From Paenibacillus piri (GTDB lineage: Bacteria > Bacillota > Bacilli > Paenibacillales > NBRC-103111): a stretch of 64,000 nucleotides of DNA. The position numbers were made by a program, and so were the translations under genes. Below are positions 26,751 through 36,368 of the stretch, in pieces (positions within the stretch are counted from its first letter, which is position 1; each line of letters starts with the position of its first letter). Location of the stretch: contig NZ_SMRT01000004.1 in the NCBI RefSeq assembly GCF_004354045.1, positions 310,001 through 374,000 of the forward strand. The letters are read 5' to 3'. The notes below the pieces were generated by a model that saw nothing but the letters and a program-made list of their open reading frames with translations, was not told the DNA's origin and made no database searches.

Positions 26751-27191
26751 TTATGACAATCTCCGAAACCGGTTCGTCGCCATTTCGTCCAGCTGCTCCT
26801 GCTCTTTCTTCAAGGCGTTGGCCGTATACCGCTGCTGCGCTCTATCCTTCGCCTTGCTCCATATTTGCTCTTCCATCATTTTGCCGGCCAGCACATCCTG
26901 TTTGGTAACTACTACCTGCTGCGCGTGTTCCAAATCTTTGTTTTTCACCACGATTTGATGATCGATATGATCCACGAACCGCTGCATCATCAAAAGCTGC
27001 GAAATGGTCGCCTTGCTGGAGGAAGCTTCCATCATCTGCTCCTGTAAACCGTCTTTGGCCGTATGCAGCTCCGATAAAGAAGATTGTTCCACCCTTACCC
27101 TGCCGATCGCTTCGGACAGCATCCACTCCGCCTGCGTCTTTTCATTGGCTTTGAGATCGACAATTTTTTGGAAAGCGTAACGGAATTTCAT
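26751..27191 (-). CDS. fliJ: Flagellar export chaperone FliJ
   Basis: Coiled-coil stalk of the export ATPase complex, comparable to the gamma subunit of F-type ATPase. 146 residues, almost entirely alpha-helical, with the family opening FRYAFQKIVDLKANEKTQAE and a long two-stranded coiled coil. Follows fliI by 9 bases. Confidence 0.92.
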   Translation of the reverse strand: MKFRYAFQKIVDLKANEKTQAEWMLSEAIGRVRVEQSSLSELHTAKDGLQEQMMEASSSKATISQLLMMQRFVDHIDHQIVVKNKDLEHAQQVVVTKQDVLAGKMMEEQIWSKAKDRAQQRYTANALKKEQEQLDEMATNRFRRLS

Positions 27192-27200
27192 TTCTTAATC

Positions 27201-28523
27201 TCATCCTTTGTGGAATTGTTGGATTAGACTTTCCTGTGCATCGTCAAAATTCAGTTTATCGTTCACCCGCTGCTTCGTATAATCCCAAATGTTCTGAATG
27301 TACTGCATCGAAAGATCGATTTCTGCATTGGAGCCTTGCTGATACGCCCCGATATTGATAAGATCCTCCGAATCTTTATAAATAGATAGCAACCGTTTCA
27401 AATTTTCCGCCGCCAGCAAATGCTCGGCAGGCACAATTTCTTTCATAACCCGGCTCACGCTTGATAAAACATCGATGGCCGGATAATGTCCACGATTTGC
27501 GATATTCCGGTCCAATACAATGTGTCCGTCCAAAATACCGCGCACCGCATCGGCAATCGGCTCGTTCATATCATCTCCATCGACGAGAACCGTATAAAAT
27601 GCGGTAATGGAGCCTTTCGGGCCGGTCCCGGACCGTTCGAGCAGCTTCGGCAGCATCGCAAAAACCGATGGGGTATAGCCTCGGGTTGCCGGCGGCTCGC
27701 CAACGGCAAGCCCGACTTCCCGCTGGGCCATTGCAAAGCGCGTAACGGAGTCCATCATCATCATGACGTTAAGACCGCGATCCCGGAAATATTCGGCAAT
27801 GCTCGTGGCAATCAGCGCGCCTTTAATTCGGATCAACGCCGGCTGATCGGACGTTGCTACGATGACAACCGATCTGGCGAGTCCTTCCGGCCCCAAATCG
27901 CGTTCGATAAAATCGAGTACCTCGCGTCCGCGCTCGCCGATAAGCGCAATGACATTGACATCGGCGGACGTGTTTCTCGCGATCATGCCCATGAGCGTAC
28001 TTTTACCGACGCCGGAACCTGCGAAAATCCCGACCCGTTGTCCTTTGCCGATCGTCAGCAAACCGTCGATACAGCGGACGCCTACGCTGATCGGTTCCAG
28101 AACGCGGGGGCGCTTAAGCGGATTGCCCGGTGCGTTGTTCGTCGAATACTGCGTCATGCGGGAGGGAAGAAACGTACCGTCCAGCGGCTGTCCCAGTCCG
28201 TCTAACACTTTGCCGAGCAGCTCATGCCCGACTTGAACGGTTAAAGGCTTTCCCGTCCCGACGACATCGCAGCCTGGCCCGATCGCATGCAGCTCGCCTA
28301 GAGGCATGAGCAGCACCTTATTATTTTTAAAGCCTACCACCTCCGCTTTAAGCGGCTGATTCGACTTCAGCGGATAAATATAACAAACATCGCCGATGCT
28401 TGCGTCCGGACCTTCGGATTCCACCGTTAGCCCGATAACCTGGGTCACTTTACCGTTTACCCGAATCGGATCGATTTGCCTTAAATGCTCAATGTATTTG
28501 GCCGCATTGGGCGCGAGGCTCAT
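27201..28523 (-). CDS. fliI: Flagellum-specific export ATPase FliI
   Basis: Hexameric ATPase that unfolds and delivers export substrates. 440 residues with an N-terminal beta-barrel, P-loop AGSGVGKS at 168-175, ALIGERGREV, Walker B region MMMMDSVTRFA and the arginine-finger region near the C-terminus. Its ATG directly abuts the fliH stop. Partners FliH and FliJ flank it. Confidence 0.97.
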   Translation of the reverse strand: MSLAPNAAKYIEHLRQIDPIRVNGKVTQVIGLTVESEGPDASIGDVCYIYPLKSNQPLKAEVVGFKNNKVLLMPLGELHAIGPGCDVVGTGKPLTVQVGHELLGKVLDGLGQPLDGTFLPSRMTQYSTNNAPGNPLKRPRVLEPISVGVRCIDGLLTIGKGQRVGIFAGSGVGKSTLMGMIARNTSADVNVIALIGERGREVLDFIERDLGPEGLARSVVIVATSDQPALIRIKGALIATSIAEYFRDRGLNVMMMMDSVTRFAMAQREVGLAVGEPPATRGYTPSVFAMLPKLLERSGTGPKGSITAFYTVLVDGDDMNEPIADAVRGILDGHIVLDRNIANRGHYPAIDVLSSVSRVMKEIVPAEHLLAAENLKRLLSIYKDSEDLINIGAYQQGSNAEIDLSMQYIQNIWDYTKQRVNDKLNFDDAQESLIQQFHKG

Positions 28524-29342
28524 CTAGAGCACCTCGTTTCGAAGGGCAAGATGCTGCAGCGCGGCTTTGATTTCCTTCAGCTGCGTATCGATTCTGGCGT
28601 CAATGCTTCCGAAAGAGGAACGGACGACACAGCCGTAATCATGAACGGACGGATCCGGAATGATCTGAAGCTCGGCCTGAGAGTCAATATGCAGCAGCAG
28701 CTCTTCCCTTGCGTCCTGAATATTGGAAAAGAAAGCGGGTGCTACGCAAAGAGTAATAATCCCTTTTTCTCTTCTTCTGGCCAGTATGTTTTGAATGAGC
28801 TCAATGACCCAACCCGGTTCAACGGTCAGCTGCCGCTCAACGACTTTTTCCGCTATGGAGCAGCTTAATTCAATTAAAAACGGCTCCGATTCCTGAATGA
28901 TTTGCTGCTTCAATATAAAAGCTTGATCCAATATTTGCGAGGCTTCCTGCAGCATCCCGTCATACTTTTGACGAAGCTCCGTTTCCGCCTGCAGCAAGCC
29001 TTCCTGATAGCCTTGTCGAAAGCCTTCTTCTCTCAGTTCGGTTTGCAGCTGTTCGTCCTGCAGCCTTTGATCGTTCCACCACTGCTCGATTTCCGCCTGC
29101 GCCTGCTGGCGAACTGCGGCAGCTTCATCCATAGCTGCTCTAACCTGCTCTTCGGCAAACGTTTCGGCATCCTGCAGCATTTGATCCTTTAAGAGCGCAG
29201 CCTCGTTCAGCATTTCCATTTCGGCGGTCGATAGGCCGCCTGCCGCCTCCGAAGAATTGTCGACGTTAAATCTGGTTGCAGCTGCGACAACGATCGTATC
29301 GTCTAAAGAGACGTACTGGGAAGCTTTGAAGACATTAGACAA
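28524..29342 (-). CDS. fliH: Flagellar export regulator FliH
   Basis: Peripheral stalk of the export ATPase; anchors FliI to the C-ring. About 272 residues: a long Glu/Gln/Ala-rich coiled coil (about 50-150, including EGFRQGYQEGLLQAETELRQ) and a C-terminal domain (about 160-272) similar to the delta subunit of F-type ATPase (LSCSIAEKVVERQL). Start is uncertain: TTG at 29342 has AGGAG nine bases upstream, while ATGs at 29351 and 29381 are badly spaced from it. The chosen start overlaps fliG by 8 bases. Confidence 0.9.
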   Translation of the reverse strand: MSNVFKASQYVSLDDTIVVAAATRFNVDNSSEAAGGLSTAEMEMLNEAALLKDQMLQDAETFAEEQVRAAMDEAAAVRQQAQAEIEQWWNDQRLQDEQLQTELREEGFRQGYQEGLLQAETELRQKYDGMLQEASQILDQAFILKQQIIQESEPFLIELSCSIAEKVVERQLTVEPGWVIELIQNILARRREKGIITLCVAPAFFSNIQDAREELLLHIDSQAELQIIPDPSVHDYGCVVRSSFGSIDARIDTQLKEIKAALQHLALRNEVL

Positions 29343-30354
29343 TAATATCATCTCCTCCGCCGCGGGCGATGATGATTTCACCGGCTTCTTCTAAGCGGCG
29401 AATCGTAGCGACGATCCGCGTCTGCGCTTCTTCAACATCCCGCAGACGGACAGGCCCCATAAATTCCATTTCTTCGCGGAACGTTTCGGCCATCCGCTTC
29501 GACATATTTTTGAAGATGGCTTCGCGGACTTCTTCGCTCGCCACTTTAAGCGCCAATTGCAAATCCGCATTTTCGATATCGCGAATAATACGCTGGATGG
29601 AACGGTTGTCGATGTTGACAATGTCCTCGAACACGAACATCCGCTTCTTGATTTCCTCCGCCAGCTCCGGATCTTGAATTTCCAACGAATCGAGAATCGT
29701 CCGTTCCGTCCCGCGGTCTACGCCATTCAAAATTTGTACGATGGCGGCTATCCCGCCTGCATTCGTATAGTCCTGCGTAACCGTAGCCGAAAGCTTCTGC
29801 TCCAGAACGCGTTCGACCTGGCTGATTACATCCGGCGAAGTACTGTCCATCAGGGCGATCCGTTTGGCAACGTCCGCCTGCTTCTCCTGCGGCAGCGAGG
29901 AAAGAATAATGGATGATTGCTCGGGCTGCAAATAGGACAATACCAAAGCGATCGTTTGCGAATTCTCGTTCTGAATGAAGTTAAGAATTTGCGCCGGGTC
30001 CGCTTTTCTTGCAAAGTCAAACGGTCGAACCTGCAAAGTCGCCGTCAGCCGATTGATGATGTCCAGTGCCTTTTGGGTGCCAAGCGCTTTTTCCAAAATA
30101 TCTTTGGCATAGGCAATGCCGCCTTGGGAAATAAACTCCTGGGCCACGCAAATTTGATGAAATTCGGCCAGAATCGCTTCCTTTTCGATGTTATCGACTT
30201 TTCTCACATTGGCGATTTCCAATGTCAGCTGTTCGATTTCTTCATCACGAAGATGCTTGAATATTTGCGCTGAAACCTCCGGACCGAGACTAATCAGCAA
30301 GATAGCCGCTTTTTGACGCCCTGTTAATCCTTGTTGCTGAACTTTAGCCAACAA
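29335..30354 (-). CDS. fliG: Flagellar motor switch protein FliG
   Basis: Top ring of the switch complex; its C-terminal charged helix meets the stator. 339 residues: N domain that binds FliF (LTGRQKAAILLISLGPEVSA), middle ARM domain with EHPQ-like region (SLPQEKQADVAKRIALMDS), and C domain with torque-helix residues (RMAETFREEMEFMGPVRLRD). The start codon is TTG. Follows fliF by 9 bases. Confidence 0.97.
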   Translation of the reverse strand: MLAKVQQQGLTGRQKAAILLISLGPEVSAQIFKHLRDEEIEQLTLEIANVRKVDNIEKEAILAEFHQICVAQEFISQGGIAYAKDILEKALGTQKALDIINRLTATLQVRPFDFARKADPAQILNFIQNENSQTIALVLSYLQPEQSSIILSSLPQEKQADVAKRIALMDSTSPDVISQVERVLEQKLSATVTQDYTNAGGIAAIVQILNGVDRGTERTILDSLEIQDPELAEEIKKRMFVFEDIVNIDNRSIQRIIRDIENADLQLALKVASEEVREAIFKNMSKRMAETFREEMEFMGPVRLRDVEEAQTRIVATIRRLEEAGEIIIARGGGDDIIV

Positions 30355-30363
30355 AGTACACCT

Positions 30364-31959
30364 CTATTCATCTACTAGCCAAGTTCGGAGCAGGTTGACA
30401 AATTCCTCTGGCTTGCGCTTTGCCAATGTTTCCAGCTGCTTCCTTATTTGGTTATCATTAGTTACATTGTCGATATCGATAGTCGGAAACTCAACCTTAG
30501 CCGGTTCGGAAGCGGCCAGTTCTTCCTCAGCCTCCTGTTGAGCTCTCCGTCTGCGCAGAAGAAGGTAGCCGCCGCCTGCGAGCAGAGCGAGTGCAAGTCC
30601 TCCTAATCCGCCGTAAAGCAGCATTGCATTAGCGCTGGCGCCTTGGCTCGATTGCGGTCTGGCGAAGGAATGTGCGAACACCGTCACCTTCTTGTTCAAG
30701 TCGTCATCCGTCAACACCTGCTTGTTATCCGCAAGCGCCGCCCGGACAACGTTGACCAAAATTCGCTGTACGGCATCTTTCGTTTCCTGCGTCAACGAAT
30801 TGGGATCATCGGCTACAGGTGGTTCAATACCTACGTTTATGGTTAAATCTTTAACAACATAAGGTGTAGCGACAATATCGTTTGTGATACGATTCACTTC
30901 GTAATTCACGGTTTTCTGCAGCTCTTCGGATTGAGCCTTACCGCTGTTGGTGCTGCCCGGATATCCGGGCACATCGGTTTGTCCCGTGCCTGGAACTCCT
31001 GCTGCAGCCGCGCCGCCATCGCTGTTGTAATTTTTTTGAATTTCTTGAACGGATATTTCCAACCCTTTTTGATCGACTGTGTTCGGAGCCGTCACCAGCT
31101 GCTGCTTCGTATTCGTCTGATCGAAGTTCATCGTCGAGAACACCTGGACGATAACCTTGTCTTTCCCGAGAATCGCACCCAGCATTTGCTGAACATTTTT
31201 TTGAATATCATTTTTAAACTGATTGTTGATTTCAAAATTTTGCGTAGCCAGGTTGGCGTTCGTCAGCTTTCCCTTGCCTTTGGAATATTCGAGCAGCTCG
31301 CCGTTTTGATCGGATATCGTAATATTTTCAATCGGCAATCCGTTCACGCTGTGGGAAACCAGATTGTACATCGTGTCCACCTTGGCTTGATCCAGCGTGT
31401 AGCCCTGCTTCAAATTCAATACGACCGATGCGGAAGCCTTCGGCTTATCCGCAGCTTTGGCCAGAAACACGCTTTCTTCCGGCAAATTGATCAGCACTTT
31501 CGAGCTGCTGATCGCGCTGTTCGAGTTGATCAGCTGTTGAAGCTCTCCTTGTACGGCGTTCACATATTTAATATTGAATTCTTTATCCGTCGTACCAAAG
31601 GTGCTGCTCTGACTAAACGCTCCATACCCGATGTTGCCGGATTTGTTCAGCCCCTGCGACTCAACCGCCAGCTTGACGCTCGCCACTTCGCTTCTGGGTA
31701 CCCCTATGCTTTTGCCGTCCTCGCTTAGCTGATAAGGAATTTTCGCCCCGTCGAGGTAACCTTTGATCGATGCCGCATCGCTTGGCTGCAAATTCGTGTA
31801 AGCCAGTGCATATTCGGTTTTTGAAAAATTATAGGCAATTATACCTATTGTCAGCATGACAAGCGCGAATGTCGAAATGATCGTGATTTTTTGAGCTTTA
31901 CTAAATTGATTCCAATATTGCTTCATTCGGTTCCAATATTGGACGATATTCTCGTTCAC
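30364..31959 (-). CDS. fliF: Flagellar MS-ring protein FliF
   Basis: Forms the membrane ring on which the basal body is built. 531 residues: two membrane segments (about 25-45 and 445-465), ring-building motifs between them (ALAYTNLQPSDAASIKGYLD, LNKSGNIGYGAFSQ), a low-complexity Gly/Ala stretch (about 315-345), and a C-terminal FliG-binding tail (LETLAKRKPEEFVNLLRTWL). The start is GTG at 31959. Confidence 0.97.
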   Translation of the reverse strand: MNENIVQYWNRMKQYWNQFSKAQKITIISTFALVMLTIGIIAYNFSKTEYALAYTNLQPSDAASIKGYLDGAKIPYQLSEDGKSIGVPRSEVASVKLAVESQGLNKSGNIGYGAFSQSSTFGTTDKEFNIKYVNAVQGELQQLINSNSAISSSKVLINLPEESVFLAKAADKPKASASVVLNLKQGYTLDQAKVDTMYNLVSHSVNGLPIENITISDQNGELLEYSKGKGKLTNANLATQNFEINNQFKNDIQKNVQQMLGAILGKDKVIVQVFSTMNFDQTNTKQQLVTAPNTVDQKGLEISVQEIQKNYNSDGGAAAAGVPGTGQTDVPGYPGSTNSGKAQSEELQKTVNYEVNRITNDIVATPYVVKDLTINVGIEPPVADDPNSLTQETKDAVQRILVNVVRAALADNKQVLTDDDLNKKVTVFAHSFARPQSSQGASANAMLLYGGLGGLALALLAGGGYLLLRRRRAQQEAEEELAASEPAKVEFPTIDIDNVTNDNQIRKQLETLAKRKPEEFVNLLRTWLVDE

Positions 31960-32003
31960 AATTCCACCCCATCCAAAGACCGTAGCTATGCTTCACAGCT
32001 CTT

Positions 32004-32303
32004 TTACACTTGCATTCTCATAATTTCTTGATATGCATCGATGACTTTGTTTCGAACCTGAACCGTTAGCTGTAAGCCTAAGGACGATTTCTCAGTTGCG
32101 ATGATAAGCTGATGAACATCAGAAATTTCACCTTTCGCAAATTGGTCGTTAAGCTTGTCTACTTCCTGCTGCTGCTGGTTTAATTTGCCCATCGCATCCG
32201 TTAAAAAATGGCCGAACTGCTCGGATACTTCGGAGGCGCTCAAACTTTTGGGAGCTGTTTGTTGGAGAACTTGCAGCGGTTGCAGCCCCAGCTTCTCTAC
32301 CAT
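32004..32303 (-). CDS. fliE: Flagellar basal-body protein FliE
   Basis: Adapter joining the MS ring and the rod. 99 residues, helical, with the family C-terminus (DVHQLIIATEKSSLGLQLTV, then QVRNKVIDAYQEIMRMQV). Third gene of the operon after flgB and flgC; followed by fliF after 44 bases. Confidence 0.95.
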   Translation of the reverse strand: MVEKLGLQPLQVLQQTAPKSLSASEVSEQFGHFLTDAMGKLNQQQQEVDKLNDQFAKGEISDVHQLIIATEKSSLGLQLTVQVRNKVIDAYQEIMRMQV

Positions 32304-32328
32304 AATGAAATCCCCTTTTTAAATGTTG

Positions 32329-32775
32329 TTATTTACCGATTTCCAATGCTTTGGTGATGAGCGATTTCGATGCGTTCAAAGCGGTTACGTTAGCTTCATA
32401 GGAACGGGTGGCCGATATCATATCGACCATTTCTTTAAGCACGTCAACATTCGGCATCATCACATACCCGTTTTCGTCGGCATCGGGGTGCGTAGGATTG
32501 TAAACCTGCTTAAAGGGAGAAGTATCTTCCGTAATTCTCGTTACTCTAACCCCTTCTCCGGCCGTCTCCGCCTGCGCGTTTTTGAGCGCTTGCTCGAAGG
32601 TAGGCTGCTTCGCTTCAACGCTGATCAATTTTCTTTGATATGGAACCCATTTGCCATTGACCATCCGGGCTCTCGTTGAATCGGCGTTCGCAATGTTCGA
32701 TGAAATGACGTCCATCCGAAATCGTTGAGCGGTTAATGCGGAAGAGCTAATGTCAAAACCGTTTGTAAGCTTCAT
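32329..32775 (-). CDS. flgC: Flagellar proximal rod protein FlgC
   Basis: 148 residues; N-terminal motif FDISSSALTAQRFRMDVISS with NIANADSTR, and a C-terminal helix (VDMISATRSYEANVTALNAS, then KSLITKALEI), both typical of axial proteins. GGGAGG precedes the ATG. Seven bases after flgB. Confidence 0.96.
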   Translation of the reverse strand: MKLTNGFDISSSALTAQRFRMDVISSNIANADSTRARMVNGKWVPYQRKLISVEAKQPTFEQALKNAQAETAGEGVRVTRITEDTSPFKQVYNPTHPDADENGYVMMPNVDVLKEMVDMISATRSYEANVTALNASKSLITKALEIGK

Positions 32776-32781
32776 TCACGT

Positions 32782-33222
32782 CTACCTCCCATCAATAGCT
32801 GTCCTGACCTTCCTGATCTCGCTTCCGACCTGCTGAGCCAACACGTTGTACCGCAATTGATTCTTGGCCATTAAAGACATTTCATAGTCCATATCCACAT
32901 TGTTTAAATTGTTGTTGATCGTGGATAAATTCTCTTTCACAATTTGAGGGTCCGGCTGTGAAGGTCGTCCGATAACAAAATGGCGCGGATCCGTTCTGAA
33001 TCCCTGAATCGACGAACCGTTCATTTCGTTTTGCAGCAGTTCCTCGAAGCGTACCTCGGATCTTTTGAAATACGGCGTGTCCGCGTTTGCGATATTATCC
33101 GCAATCACGCGCTGCCGCGTGCTCGCGGCATTCAAGGAACGCTCCATCTGATGAAACGCCGGCTTGTTAAGAATATCCATGTCAATTCCTGCCTTTACGC
33201 TGTCATTTGATGTACTATTCAA
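32782..33222 (-). CDS. flgB: Flagellar proximal rod protein FlgB
   Basis: First gene of the fla/che operon. About 146 residues with the axial-protein motif RQRVIADNIANADTPYFKRS and the C-terminal MDYEMSLMAKNQLRYNVLAQ helix. Start uncertain: two adjacent TTG codons lie 4 and 7 bases after a perfect GGAGG, and the second (33222) is taken here; an ATG at 33180 would give a length closer to other FlgB proteins but has a weaker box. Confidence 0.93.
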   Translation of the reverse strand: MNSTSNDSVKAGIDMDILNKPAFHQMERSLNAASTRQRVIADNIANADTPYFKRSEVRFEELLQNEMNGSSIQGFRTDPRHFVIGRPSQPDPQIVKENLSTINNNLNNVDMDYEMSLMAKNQLRYNVLAQQVGSEIRKVRTAIDGR

Positions 33223-33248
33223 CAAATAACCTCCATTTTCCTCCTTTG

Positions 33249-33266
33249 TTCGACAAATTCGTCGAA
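33249..33266. promoter_or_regulatory. 18-bp palindrome upstream of flgB
   Basis: TTCGACAAATTCGTCGAA: eight of nine positions are symmetric. It lies about 25 bases before the flgB start codon, between the codY terminator and the ribosome binding site. It could be an operator or an RNA hairpin. A sigma-A or sigma-D promoter is expected upstream (33290-33357), but I see only weak candidates. Confidence 0.4.
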
Positions 33267-33355
33267 AAAATATTGCTTCCTATGGAAAATGATGAGTTAT
33301 TTTGTAGCTTGTCCGAACTATATCTATATTGAAGAAAGTAGGAAATTTTTACAAT

Positions 33356-33388
33356 AAGAAAAAAGCCCTATATTTGACAATATAGGGC
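33356..33388 (-). terminator. Terminator of codY
   Basis: Perfect 10-bp stem GCCCTATATT/AATATAGGGC with a 4-base loop, followed by TTTTTTCTT on the minus strand. It lies 19 bases after the codY stop and separates the codY transcript from the fla/che operon. Confidence 0.95.
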
Positions 33389-33406
33389 ATATAACATAAA
33401 AAATTA

Positions 33407-34177
33407 TTATTTTATACTTTGAATGCCTTGTACTAATTGATCGTTCAGTATGCGAATATACGTTCCCTTCATGCCGAGCGACCGGGTTTCGATGACGCCT
33501 GCGCTTTCCAGCTTCCGCATCGCATTGACGATCACAGACCTCGTAATCCCGACACGATCGGCGATTTTGCTCGCGACCAGCAAGCCTTCCGAGCCTTCCA
33601 GCTGCTCGAAAATATGCTCGACCGCTTCGAGCTCGCTGAATGACAAAGAGCCGACCGCGACCTGAACAACCGCTTTGCTTCTCGCTTCGATTTCGATTTG
33701 CTCCGCCTTTTCCCGCAAAATTTCCATCGCGACGACGGTCGACCCATACTCGGCAAGAATCAAATCATCATCGATAAATGCGCCGCTGCGTCTCGTTAAA
33801 ATCAAGGTGCCCAGACGTTCGCCCCCGCCAATTACCGGAACAATCGTAATATAAATAGGTTCTTTCGGCATATTGCCGACCAATTGATGAAATTCGCTGT
33901 CCGCATCCAAATTGGAAGATGTTTCCTCAACCTTTAGCAGCAGCTGGTTGTATTCCGTCGGAAAGCGGTTCTCCTCCAATATTGTCTCCAGCACGGTCGA
34001 ATGCTGGCCTTCTCCGGAAACGGCTCTGCCGAGCACTTTGCCTTTGCGGCTGGCCACAAAAATATCGGCCCGCAATATATCGTTTAATACTTCAGCCATA
34101 TTCTTGAAGCTGACCGCATTGCCGGCTTCTTTCTGCAATAATTTATTCAACCTTCGAGTCTTTGCCAATAATGTCAT
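33407..34177 (-). CDS. codY: Global transcriptional regulator CodY
   Basis: GTP- and branched-chain-amino-acid-sensing repressor of starvation genes; in B. subtilis it also represses the fla/che operon that follows here. 256 residues: N-terminal GAF domain (about 1-155), linker helix, and C-terminal winged helix-turn-helix ([20 protein letters not shown], about 200-222). Start set at the ATG that gives [15 protein letters not shown], the usual CodY N-terminus; an upstream in-frame start adds nine residues without support. Last gene of the hslV-hslU-codY group. Confidence 0.97.
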   Translation of the reverse strand: MTLLAKTRRLNKLLQKEAGNAVSFKNMAEVLNDILRADIFVASRKGKVLGRAVSGEGQHSTVLETILEENRFPTEYNQLLLKVEETSSNLDADSEFHQLVGNMPKEPIYITIVPVIGGGERLGTLILTRRSGAFIDDDLILAEYGSTVVAMEILREKAEQIEIEARSKAVVQVAVGSLSFSELEAVEHIFEQLEGSEGLLVASKIADRVGITRSVIVNAMRKLESAGVIETRSLGMKGTYIRILNDQLVQGIQSIK

Positions 34178-34258
34178 GGTAATGCCTCCCAATACGCACC
34201 ACAATATATAAACTTGCTAGTCAAGTTGTTCGTACATCCGTAATTTATACATTCGATA

Positions 34259-35653
34259 TTACAAAATATATTGGCTTAGATCGCGGTTCTTTACGATATC
34301 CGAAAGCTTCTCTCTCACATATTCGGGAGTAATGACAATCTGCTCCAAAGTAATTTCGGGCGCTTCAAAGGACAAATCTTCAAGCAGCTTCTCCAAAATC
34401 GTATGGAGGCGTCTCGCGCCGATATTATCGGTATTTTGATTGACATCGGCGGCAATTTTGGCAATTTCCTCGATCGCCTCATCGGAAAATTGCACCTCAA
34501 TCCCCTCGGTTTCCAATAATGCCGTGTACTGCTTGGTCAACGCATGCTTCGGCTCTTTTAAAATGAGCATAAAATCCTGCTGCGTGAGGCTGCTTAACTC
34601 GACACGAATCGGAAATCTCCCCTGCAGCTCCGGAATTAAATCGGACGGCTTCGCAATATGGAACGCACCCGCTGCGATAAACAATATGTAATCGGTCTGT
34701 ACCGGACCGTACTTCGTCATCACGGTCGAGCCTTCGACGATCGGCAAAATATCGCGCTGCACGCCTTCACGGGAAACATCGGGTCCCCCGCCGCGGCCGG
34801 AGCTGCAAATTTTATCGATCTCATCGATGAAAATAATGCCCAGCTGCTCCGCACGAAGCACCGCCTCCTGGATAACTTCGTCCATATCCAGCAGCTTCTG
34901 GGCTTCCTCCTGAACGAGCACCTTGCGCGCTTCCTTGATTTGCAGCTTTCGTTTTTTCATCTTTTTCGGCATCAGACTGCCGAACAGCTCCTGCATGTTC
35001 ATGCCGGCCTGCTCATTGCCTTGACCGGACAGCATATCGAACATGCTCGGGGTGCTGTCTTCTACCTCAATTTCGATCGTTTGCTGCTCCAGCTCCCCTT
35101 TATCCAACTGTTCTTTTACATCTTTCCGCTTGGACATCAAATACGGGTCCGTTTCCTGCTCCTGCGGCTCATTGCCGGTATTGTTGCCAAACAGCATTTC
35201 GAGCGGATTTCGCTGCGATTTTTGCTTGGAAGGCCCCGGAACAAGAATAGCAACGATCCGCTCGTCAGCCATCTCGGCCGCTTTATCCTTCAGCTTCTCC
35301 GTCCGCTCCGCTTTCACCATACGGATCGAGGTTTCCACCAAATCGCGGACCATCGCTTCCACATCGCGGCCGACATAGCCGACCTCCGTAAACTTCGTTG
35401 CCTCCACCTTGACAAAAGGGGCGTTGACCAGCTTTGCCAGGCGCCGGGCGATTTCCGTTTTCCCCACGCCGGTCGGACCGATCATCAGTATGTTTTTGGG
35501 AACAATCTCGTCACGGATCGATTCGTCCAGCTGACTGCGCCGGAAACGGTTTCGGAGTGCGACGGCTACCGATTTTTTGGCGTTTTTTTGACCAATAATA
35601 TACTTATCCAGCTGGGTGACAATCTCTCTGGGTGTTAGCGCCATATGCTTCAA
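34259..35653 (-). CDS. hslU: ATP-dependent protease ATPase subunit HslU (ClpY)
   Basis: AAA+ unfoldase that feeds substrates to HslV. 464 residues: Walker [16 protein letters not shown] (about 57-70), the pore motif GYVGRDV, an I domain (about 110-230), Walker B FIDEID, sensor and C-terminal tail ending SQYIL, which docks in HslV. The TTG at 35653 lies 7 bases after AGGAGG; the ATG three codons later is too far from it. Follows hslV by 16 bases. Confidence 0.97.
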   Translation of the reverse strand: MKHMALTPREIVTQLDKYIIGQKNAKKSVAVALRNRFRRSQLDESIRDEIVPKNILMIGPTGVGKTEIARRLAKLVNAPFVKVEATKFTEVGYVGRDVEAMVRDLVETSIRMVKAERTEKLKDKAAEMADERIVAILVPGPSKQKSQRNPLEMLFGNNTGNEPQEQETDPYLMSKRKDVKEQLDKGELEQQTIEIEVEDSTPSMFDMLSGQGNEQAGMNMQELFGSLMPKKMKKRKLQIKEARKVLVQEEAQKLLDMDEVIQEAVLRAEQLGIIFIDEIDKICSSGRGGGPDVSREGVQRDILPIVEGSTVMTKYGPVQTDYILFIAAGAFHIAKPSDLIPELQGRFPIRVELSSLTQQDFMLILKEPKHALTKQYTALLETEGIEVQFSDEAIEEIAKIAADVNQNTDNIGARRLHTILEKLLEDLSFEAPEITLEQIVITPEYVREKLSDIVKNRDLSQYIL

Positions 35654-35669
35654 GAGAGTCCCTCCTCAT

Positions 35670-36215
35670 TCACTCGATTTCTTCTACTATTATATTGTGG
35701 TTCGTAAATACGCAAATTTCCGCCGCCATCGTTAACGCTGCCTGCGCAATCTCCCTGGCGCTCATTTGAGGCGCGTACCGATGCAGCGCCCTGCCTGCGG
35801 CCAAGGCAAAGCTGCCTCCGGACCCGATCGCCAAAATGCCGTCATCAGGCTCGATGATCTCGCCGTTGCCTGATATCAATAAAACATTGCTCGTGTCCAT
35901 CACGATCATCATCGCTTCCAGTCTCCGCAGTACGCGGTCCGACCGCCAATCCTTGGCCAGCTCTACGGCAGCGCGCTGCAGGTTGCCTTGGTGCTCCTCC
36001 AGCTTCGCTTCAAATTTCTCAAACAACGTGATTGCGTCCGCGACCGAGCCGGCGAATCCCGCCACCACTTTACCACGGTAAAGCCTTCTCACTTTTTTGG
36101 CCTGCGCTTTCATCACCATACTGTTGCCGAACGTAACCTGACCGTCTCCGGCAATGGCGCCTTTGCCTTGATGGCGTATTGCAAAAATCGTCGTCGCGTG
36201 AAAAGTTTGCTCCAT
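35670..36215 (-). CDS. hslV: ATP-dependent protease peptidase subunit HslV (ClpQ)
   Basis: Proteasome-like peptidase, double hexamer. 181 residues; the N-terminus reads [17 protein letters not shown], with [18 protein letters not shown] and [15 protein letters not shown] as family motifs. The start at ATG 36215 has GGAGG eight bases upstream. The residue that becomes the N-terminal nucleophile (Thr in HATT, or Thr4) requires removal of a short propeptide, since Met-Glu is not a good methionine aminopeptidase site. The xerC gene that normally precedes it in Bacilli is missing. Confidence 0.96.
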   Translation of the reverse strand: MEQTFHATTIFAIRHQGKGAIAGDGQVTFGNSMVMKAQAKKVRRLYRGKVVAGFAGSVADAITLFEKFEAKLEEHQGNLQRAAVELAKDWRSDRVLRRLEAMMIVMDTSNVLLISGNGEIIEPDDGILAIGSGGSFALAAGRALHRYAPQMSAREIAQAALTMAAEICVFTNHNIIVEEIE

Positions 36216-36267
36216 CCAATCTACCTCCAGAACGTACTTCGTTAAACAATCAGTCATTCAATAGAAA

Positions 36268-36313
36268 AACCTCGTTCGTGACGCACAACCGGGCAGCCGC
36301 GATGCAGAGGTTC
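36268..36313 (-). promoter_or_regulatory. Possible leader hairpin upstream of hslV
   Basis: On the minus strand AACCTC (36313-36307 region) can pair with GAGGTT (36273-36268), which is followed by TTTC. A second GAACCTC copy at 36337-36331 could compete for the same GAGGTT. This is the form of a weak attenuator. The loop is long (about 33 bases), so support is limited. The remaining gap of 150 bases contains no ORF. Confidence 0.3.
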
Positions 36314-36368
36314 GATAAAGAAGCTTTTATGAGGTTCAAAACATAATTATCGTATCACAGTACAGCTT

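Noticed and set aside
34658..35638. 326-codon plus-strand frame
   Set aside because: Antisense to hslU; no start signal or recognisable domain.
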